Assembly: GCA_949283775.1 (NCBI GenBank)
Contig: CASDTU010000042.1
Coordinates: forward strand, 1 to 64,000
Origin: an uncultured Bacillota bacterium
GTDB taxonomy: Bacteria > Bacillota > Clostridia > Christensenellales > Borkfalkiaceae
Direction of reading: 5' to 3'
Length of the DNA stretch: 64,000 nt
The notes under the pieces were generated by a model. It made no database searches and was not told the DNA's origin. It saw only the letters and a program-made list of their open reading frames with translations. Both the position numbers and the translations under genes were made by a program. This document shows positions 33,419 to 43,289 of the stretch, piece by piece (position 1 is the stretch's first letter; every line of letters starts with the position of its first letter).

Positions 33419-35629
33419 ATGTTTTATGACAGTTCATTGAAGATGTTGCAGGCATATCGGTTTGTGGAAGAAAGTACCGCTATGCCTGTTTTCAATTATC
33501 CCGTATATGTCGGTTCGGGGAAATGCGTGATGTCGATCGACGCAAGCGGAATGCAGGGGTTTAACAACAGGGTGCAAAGGGCTTACAACGGGATCCCGTT
33601 CGGCGCGGATATGTACGTGGCGGGACACGGCATATTAGGCAAAGCGATCAACCGGTATTTTGTGGAAGAATGGTGGGAAAAAGACATCAATACCGTGCCG
33701 TTCGGCTGGCTGGATTATGCGATCGAGCTGGACGGGAAGGTGTACGAAACGCAGGACATAGAAAGATGCGGAGCAATGTTTCGGCGCGACAATGATATTT
33801 ATCGGGCGGAAGTGAAGACAACATATATTTTGGACTCATCGCTGCAAGTGGAAATCACGGCTTGTATCCCGTACGGCAGTTTATCGCCGGTCCTGTCCTT
33901 TCGCGTAAGGAGCTACAACGATCAGCGGTATACTACCGATGAGAAACATTCGGTCAAAGTCGGGGCGCGCCTGCACTTGACGGTGCGGGACGGAAAGCCG
34001 CTCTTTGACCGTGTGCAGCTGCGCGACGATTTTCTCTTGGTACATAAAAAAGGGTATAAAGAGTATCGCCTGAAATACTTTTTGAGCAACAGCGACGGCA
34101 CGAAAGTGCAGCTTCGGGAGCAGACGGCGGAAATGACCGTGGCTTTTCAGTCCGGGCAGCAGTGGAGCGAAGCAAAGCGGTTTATGTTCAGCTTTGACGG
34201 TAAGGACGACGTGTCAGACGCGGAGCAGATGATCAAAAAGAGCCGCGCTGGCTGGAAAAAGTATTATTGTTCCCGCGCAAGGGCGGAAACGGGCATTCCG
34301 GAAGAAGAATTTCTGTTCAACAATTCCCTCTATATCTTCCGGCTCGGCTATCAGGCGGAGCTCGGGTATCCGGGAGGGCACCCGTTCAATTTTCCCGCTT
34401 GCTGGCATGCATGCTGTTTTTGGGATTCGGCGTTTATCATGGACGCGCTGATTCGCTGTTCGTGTCGTGAGGAAGCAGATAAACTGGTACAGTATCTGTA
34501 TCGCTGTCTTCGCAAAGAGGGCAAGCCGTATCCGTGGATGATGATTTACGACGGCACGACATTTTTAGAACCGTCCAGAGATATAGCGCCCCTGGTCATT
34601 GCCGCGCACGCGACGTCGGCCATGCGGCACTATGAATATTTCCGAAACGACGCATATTTAGAGAAATATATCTATCCGATCATGCACCGTTGCAGTTCGT
34701 ATGCCGTGCAGGAGATGTTCTCGCAGAACGAACAGGGCGGTTGGTACGTTTCCATGCCGGTGAGCAACGACGTGTGCGATGCGGAGGGGGAAGAGATCAA
34801 TCAGACGTTTACAACGCTTTGGTTTGCGGTTTTGCTCCGCAAAACGTATGAATACGGAAAAAAACTCGGCGCGGCGGAAGAAATTTTTAAACAAATTTCA
34901 GACAATATTTATCTGGAACACACGGAGGACGAGTATCTGCACAGCAAGGGGGTCAGGGCGGAAGACTGGCGTTGGGCTTCGTGGATTCCGTTCCTGCTGT
35001 TTCCTTCGGAGGGCATGCCTTTTCTGGATCTGGAACTTTACCGCAAAACATTGCAAAAATACACGTATACGGACCTGTATCTGAAAAAACAGAATTGTTA
35101 TCAGCCGTGGACGGAATGCATAGAGGCGCAGTCAGATCATCGGCTGGGGCTTACGCAGGAATCGTATCGTCTGCTGCGCGCGGCGGTGTCGCATACCTTC
35201 GGAAACGGGTATTTTGCGGAAGTGGGGCCGCATCAGCAGACTTGCGGATATGCACCGTATATCAGTGCGCATTCCTCGTATCTGGGAGCCTATTGCGATC
35301 AGTTTGTCAATTTTTCGATTTGGGAAAAGAGAGGTTCCCTGTTTACGGAAATTCCGTACGAATATAGGGAACGGACCATACGTTTACACAATATTTACTG
35401 CGCGGGAAATATCGTGCTGCAAGAAGCGGTTCGCGAAGAAAAGTATTTTTCGGCAAAATTTCAGGGGGAATTTGCGGATTTTGAATTGACCGTTTTGGTG
35501 CCGCACGGCATGCGCGGCTGTGATGTGCGGGTCTTTGTTAACGGAGAAGAAACGGCTTTTGCATTAGACGAGCGGGAAAATACGGTGAAGCTTCGGCTGA
35601 CAGGTCAAGCGGAAATAGAAATACGGTAG
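33419..35629 (+). CDS. Putative cytoplasmic (alpha/alpha)6-barrel glycosidase
   Basis: A 736-residue protein without signal peptide. The N-terminal about 270 residues look like a beta-sandwich. The rest is helical with repeated aromatic motifs: ACWHACCFWDSAFIMDALI (about 335), EINQTFTTLWFAVLLRKTYEYGKK (two helices), DWRWASWIPFLLFPSE and SDHRLGLTQESYRLLRAA. This beta-sandwich plus six-hairpin layout is that of GH65/GH78/GH95-type enzymes, and FWDS may hold the acid catalyst. I cannot name the family. It is the first gene after the LacI-type operator. Ribosome site GAGGGGTGG. Its product probably trims imported oligosaccharide. Confidence 0.65.
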   Translation: MFYDSSLKMLQAYRFVEESTAMPVFNYPVYVGSGKCVMSIDASGMQGFNNRVQRAYNGIPFGADMYVAGHGILGKAINRYFVEEWWEKDINTVPFGWLDYAIELDGKVYETQDIERCGAMFRRDNDIYRAEVKTTYILDSSLQVEITACIPYGSLSPVLSFRVRSYNDQRYTTDEKHSVKVGARLHLTVRDGKPLFDRVQLRDDFLLVHKKGYKEYRLKYFLSNSDGTKVQLREQTAEMTVAFQSGQQWSEAKRFMFSFDGKDDVSDAEQMIKKSRAGWKKYYCSRARAETGIPEEEFLFNNSLYIFRLGYQAELGYPGGHPFNFPACWHACCFWDSAFIMDALIRCSCREEADKLVQYLYRCLRKEGKPYPWMMIYDGTTFLEPSRDIAPLVIAAHATSAMRHYEYFRNDAYLEKYIYPIMHRCSSYAVQEMFSQNEQGGWYVSMPVSNDVCDAEGEEINQTFTTLWFAVLLRKTYEYGKKLGAAEEIFKQISDNIYLEHTEDEYLHSKGVRAEDWRWASWIPFLLFPSEGMPFLDLELYRKTLQKYTYTDLYLKKQNCYQPWTECIEAQSDHRLGLTQESYRLLRAAVSHTFGNGYFAEVGPHQQTCGYAPYISAHSSYLGAYCDQFVNFSIWEKRGSLFTEIPYEYRERTIRLHNIYCAGNIVLQEAVREEKYFSAKFQGEFADFELTVLVPHGMRGCDVRVFVNGEETAFALDERENTVKLRLTGQAEIEIR

Positions 35630-35642
35630 TAAAGGAGATAGG

Positions 35643-36656
35643 ATGGCGATCACTTTAAAGGAAATTGCAAAGCGGGCGGGCGTTGCAATGAGTACAGTCT
35701 CCTACGTGATCAACGGAAAGGGTTCGGTCGGGGAGGAAACGCGAAATAAAATTTTAACGATCGCGCAGGAGTGCGGATACATTCCGAACAACAGTGCGAG
35801 GAGCCTCGCCAAAGGGAAAAACTATAAGATCGGCATTTTTATACCGAGTGCGGAGTATCTGAAATTTTCGCAGTTTTTTCTGCTGTTTTCATCCGCGGTG
35901 TTAGAGGTGTTGGAGAAATACGGCGTCAATCTAATGATCGATACGTATAAAAACCGTGAGCAAAAATGGTACAACAATGCATTGGGGATCGACGGTGCGC
36001 TTTTGCTGAACCCGGAAGAGAGTAAATCGTATATCGATTGGCTGAACGCCGGAAATGTACCGTTCGTTGTCATCGGGCGATTGAATTATGCAAACACGAT
36101 CAATCATTTTGACACGAATAACATTCAGGTCGGAAAGGTGATTACGGAAAGACTGTATGCGTGCGGACATCGGAATATTTTGTATCTTTTGTCAAAAAAA
36201 GAATACACCATAACGGACGATCTGAAAAAGGGGATCAAAGCGGCGCAAAGGGCGGGAGGCCTTGCGGACGTGCGCCTGCATTACCGCTATATGGAATACC
36301 AAGAAGTTTTGACTTTGAAGTGGCTGAAAAATTTTTTACAGGAAAATCCTGCGGTTAGCGCCATCGTTGCCGACAACGATTCGAGAGCCGCGGAAATTTA
36401 TAAGCTTCTCGGGATATTGGGCAAAAAAATTCCGGGCGATATTTCCGTAGCGTGTTTCGCCGGTACAAATTTGACAAAGATGCTGACTCCCCACATTTAT
36501 GCAGGGTATGCAGACTATGAAAAATTGGCAAAGCGGGCGACCGAAAAGTTAATCGAAATGATTTCTTTCAACAGCGCGGTCCGGCAGGAATCCGATTCCG
36601 ATAATTGTATCGATTATTTGATAGATGAAGGGGAAAGCGTAAAAAAAATGCAGTGA
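35643..36656 (+). CDS. LacI family transcriptional regulator
   Basis: A 337-residue LacI/GalR regulator. The HTH is ITLKEIAKRAGVAMSTVSYV with the hinge helix NNSARSLAKGK at residues 47-57. The periplasmic-binding-protein-like sugar domain follows, with VIGRLNYANTINHFDTNN and IVADNDSRAAEIYKLLG. Start 14 bases after the glycosidase stop, GGAGA site. It almost certainly binds the palindrome at 33378-33395 and so controls its own operon, released by a sugar from the glycan. Confidence 0.93.
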   Translation: MAITLKEIAKRAGVAMSTVSYVINGKGSVGEETRNKILTIAQECGYIPNNSARSLAKGKNYKIGIFIPSAEYLKFSQFFLLFSSAVLEVLEKYGVNLMIDTYKNREQKWYNNALGIDGALLLNPEESKSYIDWLNAGNVPFVVIGRLNYANTINHFDTNNIQVGKVITERLYACGHRNILYLLSKKEYTITDDLKKGIKAAQRAGGLADVRLHYRYMEYQEVLTLKWLKNFLQENPAVSAIVADNDSRAAEIYKLLGILGKKIPGDISVACFAGTNLTKMLTPHIYAGYADYEKLAKRATEKLIEMISFNSAVRQESDSDNCIDYLIDEGESVKKMQ

Positions 36657-36771
36657 CGCCGTTGGTTTTTCCGGCGGCATGGGCGTAAAAGTATGCTGCG
36701 GCGAGAAGCCGGAAAGCGGCAAAAAGGCGATGATTTCGGGAAAAAAGCGACAAGAAAGAAGGAGAGGGGAG

Positions 36772-37734
36772 ATGCAAGAGAGTACAACGAGTAAAAAACG
36801 GTTGCTGAAAATCAGTACGCGGTTTAAAAGAGATTTGAAGAAGAGTCTGCCGTTATATGTGCTGCTGATTTGTCCGATCGTTTGGTATGTGTTGTTTTGT
36901 TATATGCCGATGTTCGGGCTTGTGATGGCATTTAAAAACTTCAAGCTCTCACAGGGAATCATGGGGAGCGAGTGGCCGGATAATCCGTTCGAACACTTTA
37001 TTACTTTTTTGAGCGATAAAGTCGTTTTCTGGCAGGTTTTCAAAAACACGTTTATCATCGGTTCGGTAACGACGGTCATAACTTTTACGGCGCCGATCCT
37101 GCTCGCGCTGTTTTTCAATGAACTGCGCACGGGCAAGTATAAAAAATGCTTGCAGACGGTTTCCTATATGCCGTATTTCGTTTCGACCGTCGCGCTGGTG
37201 AACATCTTTTTGTTCATGATCGGCTTCGAAAACGGAGTCGTCAATAATTTATTGGAAGGGCTCGGGAAGGACAGGATCAATTTTATTTCGGAACCTAAAT
37301 ATTTTCTTGCGCTGTACATCATCATTTGTCTGTGGCGCGGGCTCGGCTGGGGAACGATCATCTATACCGCGGCGATGGCGGGGATCGACACGCAGCTGTA
37401 CGATGCCGCAAATATCGAAGGGGCGGGACGGTTTCAGAAGATCTGGCACATTACTCTTCCGACCATCAAGCCGACGATCGTAATCATGATGATCTTGGCG
37501 CTGCCCGGATTTCTCGGCGCGGATTTTGAAACGATCCTGCTCTTGCAGACGGACAACAACATGATCGTTTCCGACGTCATATCGACATACATTTACCGGC
37601 GCGGCATCACGAGCGGCGCGCGGCAATACAGTTATACGACGGCGATCGGCATGTTTATGTCGGTGATCAATCTGATGATCATATTTATAGCCAATTTTAT
37701 CTGCAAAAAAATTGCGGATATCGGGCTTTTCTGA
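36772..37734 (+). CDS. ABC sugar transporter permease (LplB/YtcP family)
   Basis: A 320-residue inner-membrane permease with six predicted helices. VWYVLFCYMPMFGLVMAFKNFK is the N-terminal signature of the LplB group, and the EAA loop reads YDAANIEGAGRFQKIWHITLP. It pairs with the permease at 37762 and the lipoprotein at 38686 to import an oligosaccharide. GGAGAGGGGA precedes the ATG. No ATPase gene is present, so an MsmK/MsiK-type shared ATPase is expected elsewhere. Confidence 0.92.
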   Translation: MQESTTSKKRLLKISTRFKRDLKKSLPLYVLLICPIVWYVLFCYMPMFGLVMAFKNFKLSQGIMGSEWPDNPFEHFITFLSDKVVFWQVFKNTFIIGSVTTVITFTAPILLALFFNELRTGKYKKCLQTVSYMPYFVSTVALVNIFLFMIGFENGVVNNLLEGLGKDRINFISEPKYFLALYIIICLWRGLGWGTIIYTAAMAGIDTQLYDAANIEGAGRFQKIWHITLPTIKPTIVIMMILALPGFLGADFETILLLQTDNNMIVSDVISTYIYRRGITSGARQYSYTTAIGMFMSVINLMIIFIANFICKKIADIGLF

Positions 37735-37761
37735 GCAGGAACCGGATGAGGAGAAGGAAAG

Positions 37762-38664
37762 ATGAAGCAGAAAACGAAACCAAAGCTGATTCTCAGCAAA
37801 AGAGATAAGATCTTTGACATACTCAATTATTCGATACTTACTCTTTTATGTCTTTTGATGCTGTATCCGTTTTTATATATGATTTCGGTCTCTTTGACGC
37901 CTGCGGATAGAGTGAGCGACGTGTTTTTGTATCCGCTCGGGTTTCAGCTCAATGCCTATAAATTTATTTTTCAGATGCCGAATATTTTAACGGGGTATCG
38001 CAACACTTTGATTTATACGTTTGGCGGACTGGCCGTGAGTATGTTCTTAACGATTTGCCTTGCCTATGTCTTTTCCAAAAAATTTTTGGTGGGCAGGAAA
38101 TTTCTGACGGTCTTTGTGCTGATCACCATGTATTTCGGCGGCGGTTTGATTCCGAGCTACATAGTCAATACGAATGTTTTGCATCTGATCGACAATATTT
38201 GGGTCATCATTATACCGGGCGCGCTCAATACCTATTTGATGATCGTGATGCGTACCTATTTTACGTCTACCATTCCGATCGAGCTGGAAGAATCGGCGCA
38301 GATTGACGGGGCGGGGCAGTATAAAATTCTGCTGTATGTCTATTTGCCGCTGTCTTTGCCCATTCTTGCTACGATATCGCTGTTTTATTTTGTCGCGATG
38401 TGGAATTCCTGGTTCGGAGCGATGATCTATCTCAATACCGAAAGCAAATATCCGATCCAGCTGATTCTGCGCAACTCAATGGAACGCTCCCTTGCAATGG
38501 GATTTTCCAACGCACAGCTTGCGCAGATGAATGAGTATAAGATTGACGGTAATTCTTTGAATTATGCGCTGACGATCTCCGTAGTTCTTCCGCTCATAGT
38601 GATGTTGCCGTTTTTGCAGAAATTTTTCACGAAAGGCGTGATCGTCGGTTCGTTGAAAGGATAA
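37762..38664 (+). CDS. ABC sugar transporter permease (LplC/YtcP family)
   Basis: A 300-residue permease, partner of the preceding gene. LYPFLYMISVSLTPADRV and the end motif FTKGVIVGSLKG are typical of the LplC/CUT1 second permease. The EAA loop is ELEESAQIDGAGQYKILLYVYLP. Six membrane segments. Starts 27 bases after the first permease with AGGAGAAGGA before it. Confidence 0.93.
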   Translation: MKQKTKPKLILSKRDKIFDILNYSILTLLCLLMLYPFLYMISVSLTPADRVSDVFLYPLGFQLNAYKFIFQMPNILTGYRNTLIYTFGGLAVSMFLTICLAYVFSKKFLVGRKFLTVFVLITMYFGGGLIPSYIVNTNVLHLIDNIWVIIIPGALNTYLMIVMRTYFTSTIPIELEESAQIDGAGQYKILLYVYLPLSLPILATISLFYFVAMWNSWFGAMIYLNTESKYPIQLILRNSMERSLAMGFSNAQLAQMNEYKIDGNSLNYALTISVVLPLIVMLPFLQKFFTKGVIVGSLKG

Positions 38665-38685
38665 ATCGAAATAGGGAGGAAAACC

Positions 38686-40422
38686 ATGAAAAAAAATGTA
38701 AAGAAACTGTTGGCGATGCTGTTTGCATTGGTTTTGGCCGTATCGTTTCTGTCCGCCTGTTCCAGAGATTCGGGCCTGCCGGACAATACAAAATTTGTCG
38801 AACCGGATTTCAGCACGGAAACAAAGCTGACGTTGGGCTGGATCGTTCCCACGCAGACGACTCTGAGCGTGACCGAAACGGCGGCGATGAAATACGTGCA
38901 GGAAAAGTTCAATATCGGATTCGGCGGCAGCAGCGAGCAGTCCAAAATGTATGAACTTCTGCCGGCGGACCACGATCAGAAGGTCGATCTGCTCTTGGCG
39001 ACAAACTCGCTGCCGGACATCATCACCCGCATGGATTACAATCTGGTCAACGAATCGGGCGAATCGGGGAAGCTGGTCAATTTAAAAGATTATCTCGACT
39101 ATATGCCGAACGTTAAGGCGTTGATCGAAAAGGCACTGACGGAAAATCCGAACAATGCCAACTATCTCTACGATATCGAAGGAAATATCTATCGGATCCC
39201 GAATTACTGTGCAAATCCCTATCCGAATTTTTCCTATTCGTACAATCCTGCGATTTTTGAAGAATCGTTTGCCGATTCGGAGACGAGTTCTATCCGCGGC
39301 GGACTGACGGCAGACGTGGAAAGCTGGGGCGACACATGGGAACACGTGAAGACCGCTCTGAAAGTGGTAAAAACGCATATGGAAAAAAAGACGGGAAAGA
39401 AATATTATCCGCTTTCTTACCGCAACTGCGACGATTTGGGGCTCCTGCTCTCCAGCGTCATCATGGCGTATACGGACGGTTACTGCAACGGACAGGAATT
39501 TATCGGGTATGATGCGGAGAAGGACAGTTTCCGTTTCATGGCGGATGATCCGGGATACAAAGAGGCGATCGATTTTGTAAAGAGTTTGTATAAAGAAGAA
39601 TTATTGAATCCGACTTACAATACAAGAACGGCGGACGATGTGATCAACGGAATGCGGGACGAAACAGTCGCCATGACGGCGGATTTTGTGGGCGGCTGGA
39701 CGGGCAACCTTTCGGAAAGCGACAGAGTCGGCGCATTTTTACCGATGGATTTTCCCTCGAAGGATGCTTCGGATCCGATTTGGTGCTATCAGATCGCGCA
39801 GTTCCATCCTACGGCAGGAACTTCATTGAATGCAAAACTTTTGGCCGATCCTTTGAAGTTGGGCAGGGCATTGCAGATGCTCGATTATATGTACAGCGAA
39901 GAGTTCATCAATTTGCAGTGGTATCACCCCGACGTGACCAACGGGCAATACAAGGATGGAGCGGCGACCGGCGATATCAGCGATTATGAATATACGTTGA
40001 AAGACGGAGAAAGGACTTATAAGGCAGAGGTTTACGCGACGGCTACGCGCGGTTCGATTTTGGAGACGTATTTCAATTGGACGTTGCAGGCGAATTTTTA
40101 TGACAACAACGACCCGATCACCGATCCTTCAACAGCGCAAGGAGCCGCTTTTTATGAGTTCCGTGACAGAATGATCGATCCGGCGAATGCGGATAACTAT
40201 GTTTTTGTGCCCGTGCCTTCTTTTGACGCCGATCAATCCACGGTGGTGACGAGCATGAAAGCGAGCGTAAACGATGTCTTTAAAACATATATGGCAAACT
40301 ACATAGCAACGGACAATGTAGAATGGAACAGCTTCGTCAATACGATGAAGAGTACGGGCGGAACAATTTTGGCGGAAACGTATATCGAAGCGTATAAAAA
40401 CAATAAAATCGACCTGAGTTGA
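38686..40422 (+). CDS. Extracellular solute-binding lipoprotein (LplA/LipO type)
   Basis: A 578-residue sugar-binding lipoprotein of the large group found with LplB/LplC permeases. The signal peptide ends in FLSAC with the lipid-bearing Cys25. The mature part has the two-lobe binding-protein features: LLATNSLPDIITRMDYN, YRIPNYCANPYPNFSYSYNP and a region rich in aromatic and acidic residues. GGGAGGAAAACC precedes the ATG. It should sit outside the membrane and hand an oligosaccharide to the two preceding permeases. Confidence 0.92.
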   Translation: MKKNVKKLLAMLFALVLAVSFLSACSRDSGLPDNTKFVEPDFSTETKLTLGWIVPTQTTLSVTETAAMKYVQEKFNIGFGGSSEQSKMYELLPADHDQKVDLLLATNSLPDIITRMDYNLVNESGESGKLVNLKDYLDYMPNVKALIEKALTENPNNANYLYDIEGNIYRIPNYCANPYPNFSYSYNPAIFEESFADSETSSIRGGLTADVESWGDTWEHVKTALKVVKTHMEKKTGKKYYPLSYRNCDDLGLLLSSVIMAYTDGYCNGQEFIGYDAEKDSFRFMADDPGYKEAIDFVKSLYKEELLNPTYNTRTADDVINGMRDETVAMTADFVGGWTGNLSESDRVGAFLPMDFPSKDASDPIWCYQIAQFHPTAGTSLNAKLLADPLKLGRALQMLDYMYSEEFINLQWYHPDVTNGQYKDGAATGDISDYEYTLKDGERTYKAEVYATATRGSILETYFNWTLQANFYDNNDPITDPSTAQGAAFYEFRDRMIDPANADNYVFVPVPSFDADQSTVVTSMKASVNDVFKTYMANYIATDNVEWNSFVNTMKSTGGTILAETYIEAYKNNKIDLS

Positions 40423-40448
40423 TCGGGTTGAAAGGATAGGAGGGAATC

Positions 40449-43289
40449 ATGATGGTAAGGAGCGTTAAAAGAGTATGCTTGACGCTGGCCGTGCTTCTGT
40501 TGGTGTGTTCAATCGGGCTTTTTGTCGCCTTTCAGACGGTGGCTGTCAGAGCCGCCGTACAGCCGACCGAAAACCTGGATTGGAAAGATCTCGTGCAGGA
40601 TACTTCGGCTTTGGGCGGTACGTTCACGGCGGGAGAGGAAAGCGTTACGCTCGGCAGCGACAAATTTTTTTACTGCAACGATACGAGTAAAAATTCGACG
40701 ACGCAGTATGTAGATTTTTCGTTCAGCGGTACGCAGAGTTATGCTGTTTTGGGCTTGCGCGACCAAGCGCCGCAAAACGGTGCCCTTTGGGGCGCGGGAC
40801 ACGGCGATGCGTATGTCGTGTTCTTTGACGGTAACGGTTTGATTTTGCGCTGTTATAAAGGAGGTCAGAAGACCGATCTTGCAACCGCTACCGCGGCCGA
40901 TGCCTTTGCCGGCAGTACGGTGCGCTATCGTTTCGAAGTGACGGAGGCGGAAGGAAAGACGGTCATCCGGGGCTTTTATATCGACGAAGCGGGAACAGCG
41001 GATTTAAAGTTTGATTATGTGGATGAAAACAACACGATTTCTGCGGCCGGCGGCGTGTCCTTGTATTACGGCGGCGGGGCTTCCATAACCGTTACAAAGT
41101 TTGCCTATGCGACGGGCGCGGCGGTGGAAGAGCCGGACATGAGCGTGATGGAGAACGCCTTCGATTACTTGCAGGACGGCGCCGCGAAGCTCAAAGGCGT
41201 TAACGGTTCGACGGGAACGGAAGATGCGAGCGTGTTCTCGATGAGCGGTTCCGAGCTGTTGCTGTCGGCTTCCAATTCCGTCTGCGGTACGGAGACGCTG
41301 TCTGCGCAGCTGATCGATCTCGAATTTAAGACGACGAGCTTTACAATGGTCTCACTGCGGGATCCGCGCCTGACGAAGCCGATCTGGACGGACGCGCACG
41401 ACGTGTACGCCGTTTGCTTTGACGGAGCAAGCGTACTGGTTCGCCGTTTTGCACCGCAGCCCATTTACAATAACGAATATTACAAAACGTTGGTGACGGA
41501 GAGCGCCGGCGTGAATTTTGCGGACGGGACCTATCATAAGGTGCGCATAGAAATCTTTGACGAAGGGGATGCCCCCGTACTGCGCGTATTTTTGTATGAC
41601 GACGCGGGACAGGCAAAACTGATCTTAAATTATACGGATACGGAAGCGGACAAACTAAACGGCAAAGAGGGCGGTTTCTCCATAGCTTCCAACGCGGACA
41701 TCACGATCAAGACGTTGGTGACCAATTCGGCGGGATTGCCGGATCCGGACCCCTCTTTATTGAAGACGGAAGATCTTTTGGCGGAGTACGGACTTTTAAA
41801 GTATACGCGTTCGGGAAGTTATCGCTTTGACACAAAGCACGTAAAATTGGGCGAGTTTGCCGCAGGGAACTGTTCAACGGCGTACTATGACTATGTTGCG
41901 CAGGATTCCGCGGCAGACCAGATCATAGAGCTTTCCGTCTACACGGACATGACGGACTTTCTGGAAAAGACAAAAGATTGGCAGCTGATCGTGTATATGC
42001 GCGATCAAAAAGCGGGCGCACCCTTGTGGGAGACGGCGCGCAAATCGTACGGCGTTCTGTTGGCGGGGCAATCGATCATTTTGCGGTATTTTGACAACAG
42101 CGCGGACGGCATTGACATCGGTACGCTCAGCATTGGTTCCCATATCGATTGGACCGCAAATCATGTGAACAATTTCCGCTTTGAAATGGTACAAAACGAA
42201 AGCGGTTTCGCAGAACTCCGCGTCTTTACGTTTGAGAACGATACATATACTTTTATCGGCAAGATCACCGATAAACAGAATTATCTTACGCAGGCGGGCG
42301 GCCTTACGATCGTCGGATCTTTTGCGGCGGACACCTATCTGTCGAAAGTTCTGAGCAATGTGGCGTTGGAGGCGAAAGCGGATCCGATTAATTTGGACGA
42401 TCTGACGAAAGTGGACTTCACCGATCTTCTCGGAGATACGTTTGCATGGCAGGGCCAGATCCGCAGCAATAATACGGGGCTTTGCGCATTCGATCCGAAC
42501 AAGCTGACCATGCTTGCAGGACAATGCAAAAACGCAGGGTACGTATTGCCGGAGGGCGCAAACCCGTATCAAGATTTTTATATCGATTTTAAATTGCAGC
42601 TTAAACTGAACGCAGATTTTGTTGCAAACGGTCAAAATTATTGGGCGGCGATCTTTACGTTCCGCGACACTTCGCCGACATGGAACATTTGGGACGCAAA
42701 AGATCGGAACTGCTATTATCTGATCATTGAAACGAACCTGGGGGCGCCGCAGGGAGAACAGTTCCAGATGTCTTTGCGCCGTTCGAACAATACGAGCGGA
42801 GGTACTTCGCCGGAAGTGACGCTTGCGGCCGTTGCGGCAATCGACTTTACCGATCTTATGAATATGCGGATCGCGACGCAGGATGTGGAAAACGGCGTGC
42901 GCATCTGCGTCTGGTACAACGACATTCTCGTCATCGATATGGTCGATACGGACGCATTGGCGGTGAAAGAAGGCGGTTCGTTTATGATTTCCCAGGCGGG
43001 GATCATCGAGTCGACCAGCATCGTGATAACGGACGAAATCGTCGTGCAGGGGATCGCGGACGGAGCGTACCATGAAACCTATTATGTCGGCGTCAACGAA
43101 CCGCAGCCGGAAGGAGCGCAGCGCTATCCGCAGAATGTCTATACGGAGCCGGAGCTGGAACAGGCTTTGGCGGCTGTCAGCGGCGGCTGCGGCAGCAGTA
43201 TCTTGTCCGTTAGCGCGGTCGGTGCGGCCATGGCTATGGCAGGAGCGGTGCTTCTGATAAAAAAGAATCGAAGAGGGGAGAAAAAATGA
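40449..43289 (+). CDS. Large surface protein with four concanavalin-like modules and a CGSS/TM/basic tail
   Basis: A 946-residue exported protein. The signal peptide covers residues 1-36. Four related modules of about 200 residues follow, with shared features: a start like FDYLQDG, KYTRSG or FTDLLGD, a YxVxF/YGVLLAG strand, FRFEM-type strands, and a closing TxxxL(G/T)xS. They look like LamG/concanavalin beta-sandwiches, a common glycan-binding fold. The C-terminus has SGGCGSS, a hydrophobic helix, then KKNRRGEKK. There is no LPxTG. This tripartite tail may be a sorting signal with the cysteine. Likely a glycan-capture protein. It overlaps the next gene by ATGA. AGGAGG precedes both start ATGs. 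Confidence 0.7.
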   Translation: MMVRSVKRVCLTLAVLLLVCSIGLFVAFQTVAVRAAVQPTENLDWKDLVQDTSALGGTFTAGEESVTLGSDKFFYCNDTSKNSTTQYVDFSFSGTQSYAVLGLRDQAPQNGALWGAGHGDAYVVFFDGNGLILRCYKGGQKTDLATATAADAFAGSTVRYRFEVTEAEGKTVIRGFYIDEAGTADLKFDYVDENNTISAAGGVSLYYGGGASITVTKFAYATGAAVEEPDMSVMENAFDYLQDGAAKLKGVNGSTGTEDASVFSMSGSELLLSASNSVCGTETLSAQLIDLEFKTTSFTMVSLRDPRLTKPIWTDAHDVYAVCFDGASVLVRRFAPQPIYNNEYYKTLVTESAGVNFADGTYHKVRIEIFDEGDAPVLRVFLYDDAGQAKLILNYTDTEADKLNGKEGGFSIASNADITIKTLVTNSAGLPDPDPSLLKTEDLLAEYGLLKYTRSGSYRFDTKHVKLGEFAAGNCSTAYYDYVAQDSAADQIIELSVYTDMTDFLEKTKDWQLIVYMRDQKAGAPLWETARKSYGVLLAGQSIILRYFDNSADGIDIGTLSIGSHIDWTANHVNNFRFEMVQNESGFAELRVFTFENDTYTFIGKITDKQNYLTQAGGLTIVGSFAADTYLSKVLSNVALEAKADPINLDDLTKVDFTDLLGDTFAWQGQIRSNNTGLCAFDPNKLTMLAGQCKNAGYVLPEGANPYQDFYIDFKLQLKLNADFVANGQNYWAAIFTFRDTSPTWNIWDAKDRNCYYLIIETNLGAPQGEQFQMSLRRSNNTSGGTSPEVTLAAVAAIDFTDLMNMRIATQDVENGVRICVWYNDILVIDMVDTDALAVKEGGSFMISQAGIIESTSIVITDEIVVQGIADGAYHETYYVGVNEPQPEGAQRYPQNVYTEPELEQALAAVSGGCGSSILSVSAVGAAMAMAGAVLLIKKNRRGEKK

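Noticed and set aside
41874..43073. Open frame of 399 codons on the minus strand
   Set aside because: Antisense to the four-module surface protein; Arg/His-rich complement frame.
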